A DNA stretch of 18,425 nt from CAYXRK01 sp964467615 (GTDB lineage: Bacteria > Hydrogenedentota > Hydrogenedentia > Hydrogenedentales > GCA-2746185), in contig CAYXRK010000091.1 of NCBI GenBank assembly GCA_964467615.1, positions 1 to 18,425 of the forward strand, written 5' to 3'. The notes beneath the pieces were generated by a model that was not told the DNA's origin, did not search any database, and saw only the letters and a program-made list of their open reading frames with translations. Below, piece by piece: positions 7,651 to 14,820 of the stretch. The translations under genes were made by a program, and so were the position numbers. Numbering within the stretch: the first letter of the stretch is position 1; every line of letters starts with the position of its first letter.

Positions 7651-7783
7651 AAACTCGAAGAAATTGCTTTCGTAAACACCGAATGATTGCTTGTAATTCT
7701 CATTCTCATCCTCATCATGTGTCGTTCCAACTGCTAGCATGCTCGTCCTCACGCGTTCATATTGCGATTTGGTAGAACCGAAC

Positions 7784-7987
7784 TTAAAGCAGTGACACCG
7801 TCACCACTTTTGAAGTTCGCGTCACCCTAACGGTGCCAGATCGTTCGAGATCACGAAGATCACTCTCGTACAGGACAACGTCTACGACATTGCACTTGTA
7901 CAGAACACCATCCTGATCAGTCAGGATTTTCACGAACTCCAATGCCCTCCTTTTTTTCAACTCGTCCATATAATCACGAGTCGTCAT
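7784..7987 (-). CDS. Small hypothetical protein between thyX and nrdJ
   Basis: A 67-residue product is predicted from the ATG at 7987. I do not recognise the family. It opens with a charged helix (YMDELKKRRALEFVKIL), followed by alternating strands: DGVLYKCNVVDVVLYESDLRDLERSGTVRVTR overall, ending KVVTVSLL. This suggests a small alpha/beta fold with a single Cys. There is no signal peptide or membrane segment. The AAGGAGGTGAT ribosome site 8 nt before the ATG is the strongest in the window and makes the gene likely real. A GTG at 7996 is in frame but lies inside that site. It is 77 nt downstream of thyX and 237 nt upstream of nrdJ on the same strand, so a role linked to nucleotide supply is possible but unproven. 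Confidence 0.65.
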   Translation of the reverse strand: MTTRDYMDELKKRRALEFVKILTDQDGVLYKCNVVDVVLYESDLRDLERSGTVRVTRTSKVVTVSLL

Positions 7988-7991
7988 TGAT

Positions 7992-8002
7992 ATCACCTCC
8001 TT
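7992..8002 (-). promoter_or_regulatory. Near-perfect Shine-Dalgarno of the small ORF
   Basis: AAGGAGGTGAT is complementary to the full 16S rRNA 3' end core and sits at ideal spacing from the ATG at 7987. This fixes the start and argues for strong translation. Confidence 0.75.
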
Positions 8003-8064
8003 CTACTACGGAACGCGTCGAACTCGAATCTAGCAGGGGAAAACAGATAATTTGTTTTTGTGCA

Positions 8065-8847
8065 CTACACCTTCCTATGCTTCGTTCTTACCCAGGGGAA
8101 TCCTTCGACCATTTCGGCTTCGTAGTCGCCGTAGAGGTTTGGGTACCGCTCCTTTACAATCTCGTACACCTTTCCGAACACCAGCCGTATTTCCTCTTCG
8201 GCACCGGGGTCCGTCCGCATTTCGATGACGTGCCGCAGCGTGCGGAAATTGCACGACCAGCCTATCGTCGTGGCGACGCCGTCCGGCGCGACGCGGCGGA
8301 ACGCCGACGTGAGCTTCTTTTTCACGTCGAACTTCTTCTCCGCGTCGATCGCGTAGACCTCTGCCAGCTTGAGCTGCACCGCCTCGAGGTCCTCGAGCGC
8401 CTTGGCGAAAATCTCCATGCCGCGCTCGTCTTCCTTGATGTGCGTGGGCACGTACGCGCTCAGCTTGTCCAGCCGCACGAACCGCAGCGATTCCTGGCTC
8501 ATCGCCGTGCCCGCGCGGTGCCGCACCAGTTCGTGCGTGAACACGCGGCTCACGTCGGCGAAGATGAAGTTCATCACGGGATGTTCGATGACGCTGCCGT
8601 GGCCCACCTCGAGGATGTGGTTGAGGTACGTGCCGTTGCCCTCGCGCACCCGCGTCACGTTCGGGTTCAGCCCCGGCTCGAACGAGCGGTAACACAGCCG
8701 GCCCATGACCTCGCACAGCTTTTCGCCGTCGCTCGGCGCGTCCGTCGTCCAATTCGGCGCGCCGACGTGTTCGAGGTAGGCCTTCAGGCCGTCTTCGATG
8801 ACGCGCGTCTCCCCTACAAGGAAGACCTTCGGCTCAACGAAGGTCAA
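8065..8847 (-). CDS. thyX: Flavin-dependent thymidylate synthase
   Basis: This 260-residue enzyme would convert dUMP to dTMP using FAD, NAD(P)H and methylenetetrahydrofolate. HGSVIEHPVMNF (83-94) and ELVRHRAGTAMSQESLRF (106-123) form the ThyX signature. The RHR (109-111) to Ser120 spacing is 8 residues rather than the canonical 7, a form I recall from a divergent ThyX subgroup. The C-terminal NFRTLRHVIEMR (200-211) fits the nucleotide-binding helix, with Arg202 and Arg211. The start is a TTG at 8847, supported by GGGGAG 6 nt before it; no in-frame ATG is near. It heads a same-strand cluster with a small ORF and nrdJ, which makes the other dNTPs. A decayed 9-bp repeat lies directly upstream, where its promoter should be. 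Confidence 0.94.
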   Translation of the reverse strand: MTFVEPKVFLVGETRVIEDGLKAYLEHVGAPNWTTDAPSDGEKLCEVMGRLCYRSFEPGLNPNVTRVREGNGTYLNHILEVGHGSVIEHPVMNFIFADVSRVFTHELVRHRAGTAMSQESLRFVRLDKLSAYVPTHIKEDERGMEIFAKALEDLEAVQLKLAEVYAIDAEKKFDVKKKLTSAFRRVAPDGVATTIGWSCNFRTLRHVIEMRTDPGAEEEIRLVFGKVYEIVKERYPNLYGDYEAEMVEGFPWVRTKHRKV

Positions 8848-8853
8848 CGAAGG

Positions 8854-8859
8854 CTCCCC
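8854..8859 (-). promoter_or_regulatory. Ribosome binding site supporting a TTG start of thyX
   Basis: GGGGAG ends 6 nt before the TTG at 8847. The frame is open further upstream but has no ATG or GTG, so this site decides the start. Confidence 0.55.
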
Positions 8860-8860
8860 G

Positions 8861-8905
8861 TTCGGATCGGTCCGATCGGACGGATATGTCCAATAAGTCC
8901 TATAC
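8861..8905. repeat. Decayed tandem repeat of period 9 upstream of thyX
   Basis: Five successive 9-mers are TTCGGATCG, GTCCGATCG, GACGGATAT, GTCCAATAA and GTCCTATAC. Later units drift toward a GTCC(A/T)ATA form. The array abuts the thyX ribosome site. Confidence 0.65.
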
Positions 8906-9692
8906 AGTGCCGAAGAAAATATTCAACTTGATGAAAAACACGCGGCTGGCGTGCTATGAATTCAAAGTTTTCTGATAAAATTGCAAGCATTTGGCCACGC
9001 AAAAACACTGAATAAAGGGATTTTCTAAAAAAGCGAGCGGCTTCGCCCTCACCACCGCCATACGAGGGATCTTCGACCCCGAGCCCCCTGTCGAAGACAT
9101 TGCATTATATGCATCGGCGCCTCGCTTGTAAAGCCCCTTGTTAGGATCGTGCAAGAAAAAGTTTCGCGCGGCCATACGGTCTGCCCAATGTAGCCGAAAA
9201 ATAACAGAAAACATACCAATTACCACAATATATTGTATATGATCTGAAAAACTACGCTTTACAGTGTATGCCTTTCCTGCTCCGTTGTCAACTGAATATA
9301 CATCATTATAAGACTGAATATTCCTCCAGATCAGTCCTTACTCCAGCCAACAATCCAGCACGTTTTCTTCGTTAGATTCAGCCTTATTTTAAGAAAACTG
9401 CGATGTTGTCAAGATTCTATATGTAGCCCATAGTTTTTCTGCGAGCGCAACATATCGACTCGAATCGTAGCACAAAAACACCTGAAAATGCAGCAATCGG
9501 GATCGAATTGAACGAACTCGCACAAATTTCCGGCTCTACTCGGCGACGCGCCGAGCGAATATTTACATCAAACTGGGGAAAAATGACATGAGGACGAGCG
9601 CCGTCGCATCGCCCGACGTTGCCGCAGCCGCAGTTCTCGAAGACCCGCCATTTCCGTTTCCCCTGTAGAATGGTGACGATGCATCCGGGCAC
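8906..9692. other. Long AT-rich gap without a supported gene
   Basis: The stretch is clearly AT-richer than its flanks, especially 8906-9020 and 9180-9430. It contains a perfect 12-bp palindrome ACAATATATTGT at 9225-9236. An open frame of 90 codons on the minus strand (8954-9226) begins at GTG without a ribosome site and matches no family I know; I do not call it. The last ~100 bases are the leader of the transporter gene. Confidence 0.45.
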
Positions 9693-9707
9693 GGGAGGGG
9701 TAGTGGT

Positions 9708-10988
9708 ATGGAACGCGCGAACTCGAAGCGGCCGATGATCTCGTGGGCGTTGTATGACTGGGCCAATTCCGCCTTCGCCACGACGGTCATGGCCGGGTTC
9801 TTTCCCGTCTTCTTCAAATCCTATTGGTACTCGGATGCCGAGGCGACCCAGAGCACCTTCGCATTGGGGATGGGAAACGCCATCGCCGGGCTCGTGATCG
9901 CCGTGATGGCCCCGGTCCTCGGCGCAATCGCCGATCGCGGCAGCGCCAAGCGCCGTTTCCTTTTCACGATGGTCTTCCTCGGCGTCGTCAGTACCGCCGC
10001 CCTGTTCTTCATCGCCGAAGGCCAATACCTGCTCGCGCTTTTCGTCTACGTCGTGGCCGTGATTGGCTTTGAAAGCGCGACGACCTTCTATGACTCGCTG
10101 ATCGTCTCGGTATCCGATGAAAAATCGCGAGTGTCCGTCTCCGCGCTCGGATACTCTCTCGGGTATCTCGGGGGTGGCGTGCTGTTCACCCTGAACGTCT
10201 TGATGGCGCTTAACCCGGAGTGGTTCGGCCTCGCGGATGACGCGGCCGCCGTGCGCGTCTCGTTCCTCACCGTCGCCGTGTGGTGGACCCTGTTCACGAT
10301 CCCGCTCTATCTCTGGGTCAAGGAACCCCGCGATCCGCACGCCGTTTCGGGAATGGTCGCTGTGCGCGGGGGTATTCAACAACTCGCGCAAACGATCAAG
10401 GAAGTCGGTTCGCTGAAAGTCGTCGCTACATTTCTCGTGGCGTACTGGCTCTACATGGACGGCGTTCACACGATCGTGCGCATGGCGGTCGACTACGGAC
10501 TGGCCCTCGGCTTTCCCAGCGACAGCCTCATCAAAGCGCTGCTCATCACGCAGTTTGTCGGGTTCCCGGCCACGCTCGTCATGGGAAAACTCGCCTCGCG
10601 AATCGGCGCAAAACCGGCCATCTACGTGTGCATCACCGTCTACGCGTTCGTCACCGTGTGGGGATTTTTCATGACCCAGATTTGGCAGTTCTACGCGCTG
10701 GCCGTGATCATCGGTCTCGCCCAAGGCGGCTCGCAGGCCATCAGCCGCGCCTACTACATATCGATGGTCCCGCAAGCGCGCATCGCGCAGTTTTGCGGCT
10801 TCTACAACATGCTCGGAAAATTCGCCGCCGTGCTCGGGCCAGTGCTCGTCGGCGTCGTCGCGGCGGTCAGCGGAAGTAACCGGCTCTCGATCCTGTCGCT
10901 CCTCATCTTGTTCGCCGGGGGCGCTTTCGTCCTTTACTTCGTGGACCCTCCACGCGGCGAGCGCCATTCGGTTACACCGGCTTCGTGA
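9708..10988 (+). CDS. MFS transporter of the Atg22 / UMF1 type
   Basis: This 426-residue integral membrane protein has about 12 hydrophobic segments. The N-terminal WALYDWANSAFATTV (13-27) is the hallmark of the UMF1/Atg22-like branch of the major facilitator superfamily. GAIADRGSAKRR at 72-83 is the loop 2-3 MFS motif, and a second YDSLIVSVSD segment follows near 130. Yeast Atg22 exports amino acids from the vacuole; the substrates of bacterial UMF1 members are not established, so none is assigned. The start is firm: GGGAGGGG ends 7 nt before the ATG. The gene is alone on the plus strand and converges on the Fmt-like gene with a 28-bp gap. Very little room remains for separate terminators. 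Confidence 0.9.
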   Translation: MERANSKRPMISWALYDWANSAFATTVMAGFFPVFFKSYWYSDAEATQSTFALGMGNAIAGLVIAVMAPVLGAIADRGSAKRRFLFTMVFLGVVSTAALFFIAEGQYLLALFVYVVAVIGFESATTFYDSLIVSVSDEKSRVSVSALGYSLGYLGGGVLFTLNVLMALNPEWFGLADDAAAVRVSFLTVAVWWTLFTIPLYLWVKEPRDPHAVSGMVAVRGGIQQLAQTIKEVGSLKVVATFLVAYWLYMDGVHTIVRMAVDYGLALGFPSDSLIKALLITQFVGFPATLVMGKLASRIGAKPAIYVCITVYAFVTVWGFFMTQIWQFYALAVIIGLAQGGSQAISRAYYISMVPQARIAQFCGFYNMLGKFAAVLGPVLVGVVAAVSGSNRLSILSLLILFAGGAFVLYFVDPPRGERHSVTPAS

Positions 10989-11016
10989 CGGCAATCTCGA
11001 CTTTTGCCTCGGGCAG

Positions 11017-11964
11017 CTATTCCAGCACTTCGCCAATCCGCGGCCCAAGCACCAACCCCGGCCAGCGCAACGGCCAACTCTTCGGCCCGCCATACGCCGT
11101 CTCGATTCGAATTGCGCCTTCCCCGGTAGCCACGGCCACGCTCCGTCCCACCTCGAGCACCGTCCCCGGCGTAGCGAAGCGGCCCAGTGCAATTGGCGCA
11201 GCCTTGATCACCCGGATACGCCTGGCTCGATGGACGAAGTACGGATCGGCAAAGGGGTGCCCCGCGCGGATAAGCCGGTCTATTTCCTCCGCGGATCGCT
11301 CCCACCGAATGCGCAGTTCCTCGTCCGATAACTTTGGTTCGTACGTCGCGCCGTCCCGCGGCTGCACTCTCCCCGCCAATCCGTCTCGCTCGATGCGATC
11401 GACCACCGCGCTCGTGTTTGCACTCGCGATCGCGCACGCGCGTTCGTACACGGCATACACAGTGTCGCGCGGGCCAACCGGAAACGCGCGCTGTTCGAGA
11501 ATGTCGCCTGAGTCGATATCAGGAACGGTCACGTGCCACGTCACGCCCGTCTCGCGCTCGCCCGCGAGAATCACGCGCGAAAACGGATTCGGCCCGCGAT
11601 GCTTCGGCAGCAACGACGAATGCACATTCACGCAACCCGCGCTCGGCACTGCGAGCAGCGGCGCGTGCAGAATGATGCTGAACCCGCACGTAATGATCAG
11701 ATCCGGCCGCAGCGCGCGAATCACATCGAGCTCCGCCGCGTCCTGTTTGTCGACCCAGACCACCGGCACGCGCCGCCGCGCCGCCAGACGCAACGGGTCA
11801 ATCGGCGCGCCGAGAAGCCCGCGCTCCAACGCCGCCCACGCCCGCGCCGCCCCGCGCACCGTCCTGCCGTTTTGCAGCAACCCCGCGACCACATGCCCGG
11901 ACCCCAGCAGCGCCGCCAACACGCCGCCGCCAAGCTCCCCCGAGCCCGCGACGATGACGTGCAT
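11017..11964 (-). CDS. Methionyl-tRNA formyltransferase-like protein
   Basis: This 315-residue protein has a Rossmann-like formyltransferase core. The catalytic triad of the fold is visible: Asn113 and His115 in NVHSSLLPKHRG, and Asp151 in DIDSGDIL. These enzymes move a formyl group from 10-formyltetrahydrofolate to an amine, in Fmt to Met-tRNA. A C-terminal OB-like domain (about 225-315) is present, as in Fmt. However, residues 32-68 differ from the usual Fmt segment there, and PNPFSRVIL follows SLLPKHRG instead of the usual AAPIQ. It may therefore be a divergent Fmt or a sugar-amine formyltransferase. Its ATG overlaps the dtd stop by one base (TGATG), implying coupled translation with a tRNA-quality enzyme, which favours the tRNA role. 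No def gene is adjacent. Confidence 0.8.
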   Translation of the reverse strand: MHVIVAGSGELGGGVLAALLGSGHVVAGLLQNGRTVRGAARAWAALERGLLGAPIDPLRLAARRRVPVVWVDKQDAAELDVIRALRPDLIITCGFSIILHAPLLAVPSAGCVNVHSSLLPKHRGPNPFSRVILAGERETGVTWHVTVPDIDSGDILEQRAFPVGPRDTVYAVYERACAIASANTSAVVDRIERDGLAGRVQPRDGATYEPKLSDEELRIRWERSAEEIDRLIRAGHPFADPYFVHRARRIRVIKAAPIALGRFATPGTVLEVGRSVAVATGEGAIRIETAYGGPKSWPLRWPGLVLGPRIGEVLE

Positions 11965-12413
11965 CAGAATTCCTTCTTCGTGTCCAGGAGGATCGTCACC
12001 GGGCCGTCGTTCACCAGGCGGACCATCATGCGCGCGCCGAACTCGCCCGTCTCGACCGGAATGCCGCGCGCGCGCAAATGGGCAGCGACGGATTCGTACA
12101 GCGGGACGGCCTGCTCCGGCCGCGCCGCCGCGATGAACGAGGGCCGGTTGCCCTTGCGCGCATCGCCGAATAGCGTGAACTGCGAGATGAGCAACACGCC
12201 GCCGCGCACGTCCTCGATCGAGCGGTTAAACTTTCCATCGTCGTCGTTGAACACGCGAAGCTGCGCGATCTTCTTCGCCATCTGCGCCGCGTCGTCCTCC
12301 GCGTCATCCACCGACACGCCCAGCAACACAAGAAACCCATGCCCGCAACGGCCCACAACCCGGCCATCCACCTCGACCGAAGATTCCTGGACCCGTTGAA
12401 CAACCGCGCGCAT
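11964..12413 (-). CDS. dtd: D-aminoacyl-tRNA deacylase
   Basis: The 149-residue product matches the usual Dtd length. It hydrolyses D-aminoacyl (and Gly) esters from mischarged tRNAs in the cytoplasm. The two active-site motifs are present: SQFTLFGD at 77-84, and the Gly-cis-Pro motif in VNDGPVTILLDT at 134-145 (Gly137-Pro138). The start MRAVVQRV at 12413 is the conserved Dtd N-terminus and is preceded by GGGAG; a longer frame to 12557 is open but not conserved. The stop codon overlaps the ATG of the Fmt-like gene, so the two form a translation-related operon. Confidence 0.94.
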   Translation of the reverse strand: MRAVVQRVQESSVEVDGRVVGRCGHGFLVLLGVSVDDAEDDAAQMAKKIAQLRVFNDDDGKFNRSIEDVRGGVLLISQFTLFGDARKGNRPSFIAAARPEQAVPLYESVAAHLRARGIPVETGEFGARMMVRLVNDGPVTILLDTKKEF

Positions 12414-12605
12414 ACAGCGAATTCTCCCGCGACCCGCGAGAGTATGCCACCGCGCGCGACTGAGACCAACGGCACAAAAACCGCTCAACGCAGATCGTAA
12501 AGGACCGCAGAGCCGATACACGACGTCAAACAGAAAGTTTGCGGATTCAGTTTGCACACGATTGTCTCCCAGGGTTAATTGAATTGAATTCGATATGTCC
12601 CCTGA

Positions 12606-13892
12606 TCAAAACCGCCACGACAGGCCGACGAATGGATTGACGTCGTCCGCGGCTTCGGTGACGCCGACGTTGACACCGACATCCAATTGAATGTTGTCCG
12701 TCAGGCCGTAGGTCAGACCGCAGTCCACCGTGCCCACCCAGGGCGCACCATGCTCGGAGCTCACTTCACTAAAGAACTCCACGTATCCTCCAAGATTACC
12801 GACGATGTTATGGCTGAACGTGATGGAGTTGATCCACGACGCGTGGTAGTCGTTGTTTGAGTCATTGCGCAGAAAGTCCACTTCCGTCATCAGCCCCATG
12901 CCCCAACCCGCGGGCAGTTCGACCGCCAACGGGAATATGACGCCGCCTTCCACAGCGTTGTTTCCGAGGTCGTCCTGGTTCGTCGGAAACTTGATAAACG
13001 GCATCACGGCGAAAGCGGTTTTGCCGCCATCATTGCCCCAAACGTTGATCTTCAGCCGGAGCGAGACGTCTCCGAAGCCGGATTGGCGTTGCGTATTTCT
13101 CGCCCGGAGGTCCCGGTTTAGGACGAGTTTGCGGGCCTCTAGCAGCGAATTGATGCGTTCCGGAAGGTTACCGTTCGGATTCCCCGTAGTTCGCACGAGG
13201 TCATAGAATTCGAGCGCCGACCTAAGGCGAGTGCGTGTGTTCCGAGTGTCCTCGGTGTCAACCAGGTTGTAGGTATCTATCACTATCTGCAAGTCCATGT
13301 TGTTAAGGAGTCCGAGCTTCAGGTTTACCGGAGCGAGGGCCCACGCGTCTGACCGTGTGTGCCCGGTTTCTCCTTTCTCTTCGGCCCGGCTATACGTCAA
13401 CAGATCCGTTTCAACCTGAAAACGCCCGGCGTCGACCGTGTAGGGGCTTTCCGTTTTGTCAGGCCGGTCAGTGCTCATCTCCCGCATAAGTTCCTTTGGC
13501 ACGGGATTAAAGAGGTTGTAGATGCTCTTATCCGGGCGTGCGGTGCCACCCGGCTCGATTGGGACCGTCCGGGACTCGTGCGCGGCCCTGAGATCGGGAT
13601 ACCGCCGGATGTGCTCTTCGATCTGCTGTTCGAGTTGTTTGATCCGCTCGTCAAATTGCGCGATCAACTCCCGCAATGATTTGAGCACCGGCTCGATCTG
13701 CGGCCCATCGGTGAGGCGGTCGTGGAATTGCCGGCGTGTCTCAATCAGGTCGTCGCGAAGATGCACTAACGCCTCCGATTCGCGCTGCCCTGGCGATGGC
13801 GGCGTCCCCAACTCTTCCTCAGCTCCAGCCGTGTTTACTCCCTGCAAGCCAAACGCAAGCAGGCATAGCGCGAATTGAACTCGGTGATACAC
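12606..13892 (-). CDS. Outer-membrane barrel protein of the phenol-degradation MetA type, with N-terminal coiled coil
   Basis: The protein has 428 residues. Residues 1-24 are a signal peptide (ending TAGA). Residues ~40-100 are highly charged and heptad-like (ESEALVHLRDDLIETRR and DERIKQLEQQIEEHI), a predicted coiled coil. From STDRPDKTESPYTVDAGRFQ (140-159) to the end it shows amphipathic strands and a final Phe (LSWRF), typical of a Gram-negative outer-membrane barrel. The STDRPDKTESPYTV signature is that of the family often annotated as transporter / MetA-pathway of phenol degradation, whose true substrates are mostly unknown. AAGGAG precedes the ATG. The gene is divergent from mntR across 142 bp that carry an MntR-like palindrome, so manganese or metal control is a reasonable inference. 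Confidence 0.82.
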   Translation of the reverse strand: MYHRVQFALCLLAFGLQGVNTAGAEEELGTPPSPGQRESEALVHLRDDLIETRRQFHDRLTDGPQIEPVLKSLRELIAQFDERIKQLEQQIEEHIRRYPDLRAAHESRTVPIEPGGTARPDKSIYNLFNPVPKELMREMSTDRPDKTESPYTVDAGRFQVETDLLTYSRAEEKGETGHTRSDAWALAPVNLKLGLLNNMDLQIVIDTYNLVDTEDTRNTRTRLRSALEFYDLVRTTGNPNGNLPERINSLLEARKLVLNRDLRARNTQRQSGFGDVSLRLKINVWGNDGGKTAFAVMPFIKFPTNQDDLGNNAVEGGVIFPLAVELPAGWGMGLMTEVDFLRNDSNNDYHASWINSITFSHNIVGNLGGYVEFFSEVSSEHGAPWVGTVDCGLTYGLTDNIQLDVGVNVGVTEAADDVNPFVGLSWRF

Positions 13893-13961
13893 AACGGTCT
13901 CCTTGGTCTGCCTGAAAAGTCACCAGTAGACGTCTCGGTTTTAATGAACCTATAGAGACAC

Positions 13962-13981
13962 AATGTAGCACATGGTACATT
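13962..13981. promoter_or_regulatory. mntR operator: Candidate MntR operator
   Basis: The 20-bp palindrome AATGTAGC-ACAT-GGTACATT has 8-bp arms matching at 7 of 8 positions and a 4-bp spacer. This resembles the 8-4-8 architecture I recall for the E. coli MntR box (AACATAGC-N4-GCTATGTT). It lies 53 bp before mntR and 69 bp before the divergent barrel gene, where it could control both. Confidence 0.5.
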
Positions 13982-14034
13982 TTCAATCAAGGACGACTTG
14001 GCGGCCCCCGGCGAATTTGATAGAGTGTCTCCCG

Positions 14035-14541
14035 ATGAATCGCGATAATCGCAAGCAGGGCCGTGGCGCGGAGAAATCCACAAGGACGGAGCGCATCCGA
14101 CACGCGGAGACCGAAGCGCTCATACACAGTCGAACACGTTCGGCCCATCGCCAAGAACGATCACAAGATTACGCCGAAACCATAGCGGACCTTATCCACA
14201 CGAGCGGGGAAGCGCGGGCCATCGACATCGCACGCAGAATGGGCGTGTCGCACGTGACGGTGGCCAAGATCATTGCCCGGATGCAGCGCGAGGGGTTGGT
14301 GACAACGCAACCCTACCGATCAATCTTTCTGACCCCAAATGGCCGGAAGGTCGCGGAACAGGCCCGGCGGCGCCACGATTTGGTCCTGGAATTCCTGGTT
14401 GCGATTGGTGTAAAGCCGGCCATTGCGGCCATTGACGCAGAGGGCATCGAACACCACGTAAGTGATGAGACGTTGGCGGTCTTCAGAAGGTTTATTCGCC
14501 TGTATGGAAAGAGACGCGCTAAAGGCCAACTCGATCGTTAG
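14035..14541 (+). CDS. mntR: Manganese-responsive DtxR-family repressor
   Basis: The product has 168 residues from the ATG at 14035. The winged helix is at ~45-105, with recognition helix VSHVTVAKIIARMQREGL (71-88), followed by a dimerisation helix region. All metal ligands known from Bacillus MntR have counterparts at exactly matching spacing: Asp45, Glu48, His114, Glu136, Glu139 and His140 (D8, E11, H77, E99, E102, H103). There is no SH3-like third domain, as expected for MntR rather than DtxR. A basic extension of ~40 residues precedes the fold, longer than in Bacillus. The frame opens at 13972, but that would place the start inside the candidate operator, so 14035 is preferred despite a poor ribosome site. 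It probably represses its own gene and the divergent barrel gene when Mn is abundant. Confidence 0.92.
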   Translation: MNRDNRKQGRGAEKSTRTERIRHAETEALIHSRTRSAHRQERSQDYAETIADLIHTSGEARAIDIARRMGVSHVTVAKIIARMQREGLVTTQPYRSIFLTPNGRKVAEQARRRHDLVLEFLVAIGVKPAIAAIDAEGIEHHVSDETLAVFRRFIRLYGKRRAKGQLDR

Positions 14542-14674
14542 AGCACATAACGATTGACGTATTTGTCGTTGTATGCTGGATGCATGGGAATAGCTTCCGG
14601 CGATGCCCTGTTCGCGATAGCCTCCCGCCGTCTCGCGTCGACCCTATCAGCCCGTGGCAAAAGTCTCCCCAAAT

Positions 14675-14751
14675 GTCATTCTGAGCGCGCGAAGAATCTC
14701 GCTCACCGAAATGCCCAAGAATTGCGGAGATCTTCCTTTGTCCGGAACGAC
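14675..14751. repeat. Inverted-repeat element of the GTCATTCTGAGCG type
   Basis: GTCATTCTGAGCGCGCGAAG (start of 14675-14702) is inverted, with decay, at 14724-14751, matching at roughly 17 of 28 positions. I recall GTCAT(T/C)CTGAGCG...GAAGAATCT strings as a widespread dispersed intergenic element. It lies in the 279-bp gap between convergent mntR and the oxidoreductase gene, where I see no gene. Confidence 0.5.
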
Positions 14752-14820
14752 CGAAAGGGGTGTCTGGACTTCTACCACGGGCTGCTATGGTCGCATTCCA
14801 AGGGCGAAGGCACGAAGGCC

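Noticed and set aside
6314..7675. 453-codon plus-strand frame across nrdJ
   Set aside because: Arg/His/Val-rich composition, antisense to an unambiguous ribonucleotide reductase.
7549..7752. 67-codon minus-strand frame before nrdJ
   Set aside because: It passes through the CGCAGAT repeat and the CTCAT-rich stretch; no ribosome site or family resemblance.
7547..7783. Cobalamin riboswitch upstream of the B12-dependent reductase
   Set aside because: I looked for a B12 box and the expected helices and saw neither; a covariance-model search would settle it.
8954..9226. 90-codon minus-strand frame in the AT-rich gap
   Set aside because: GTG start without a ribosome site and no recognisable motif. 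Not excluded, but not supported.
9417..11192. 591-codon minus-strand frame
   Set aside because: It is antisense to the UMF1 transporter. The product is Gly/Arg/Asp-rich without a recognisable domain, and it runs into the Fmt-like gene in another frame.
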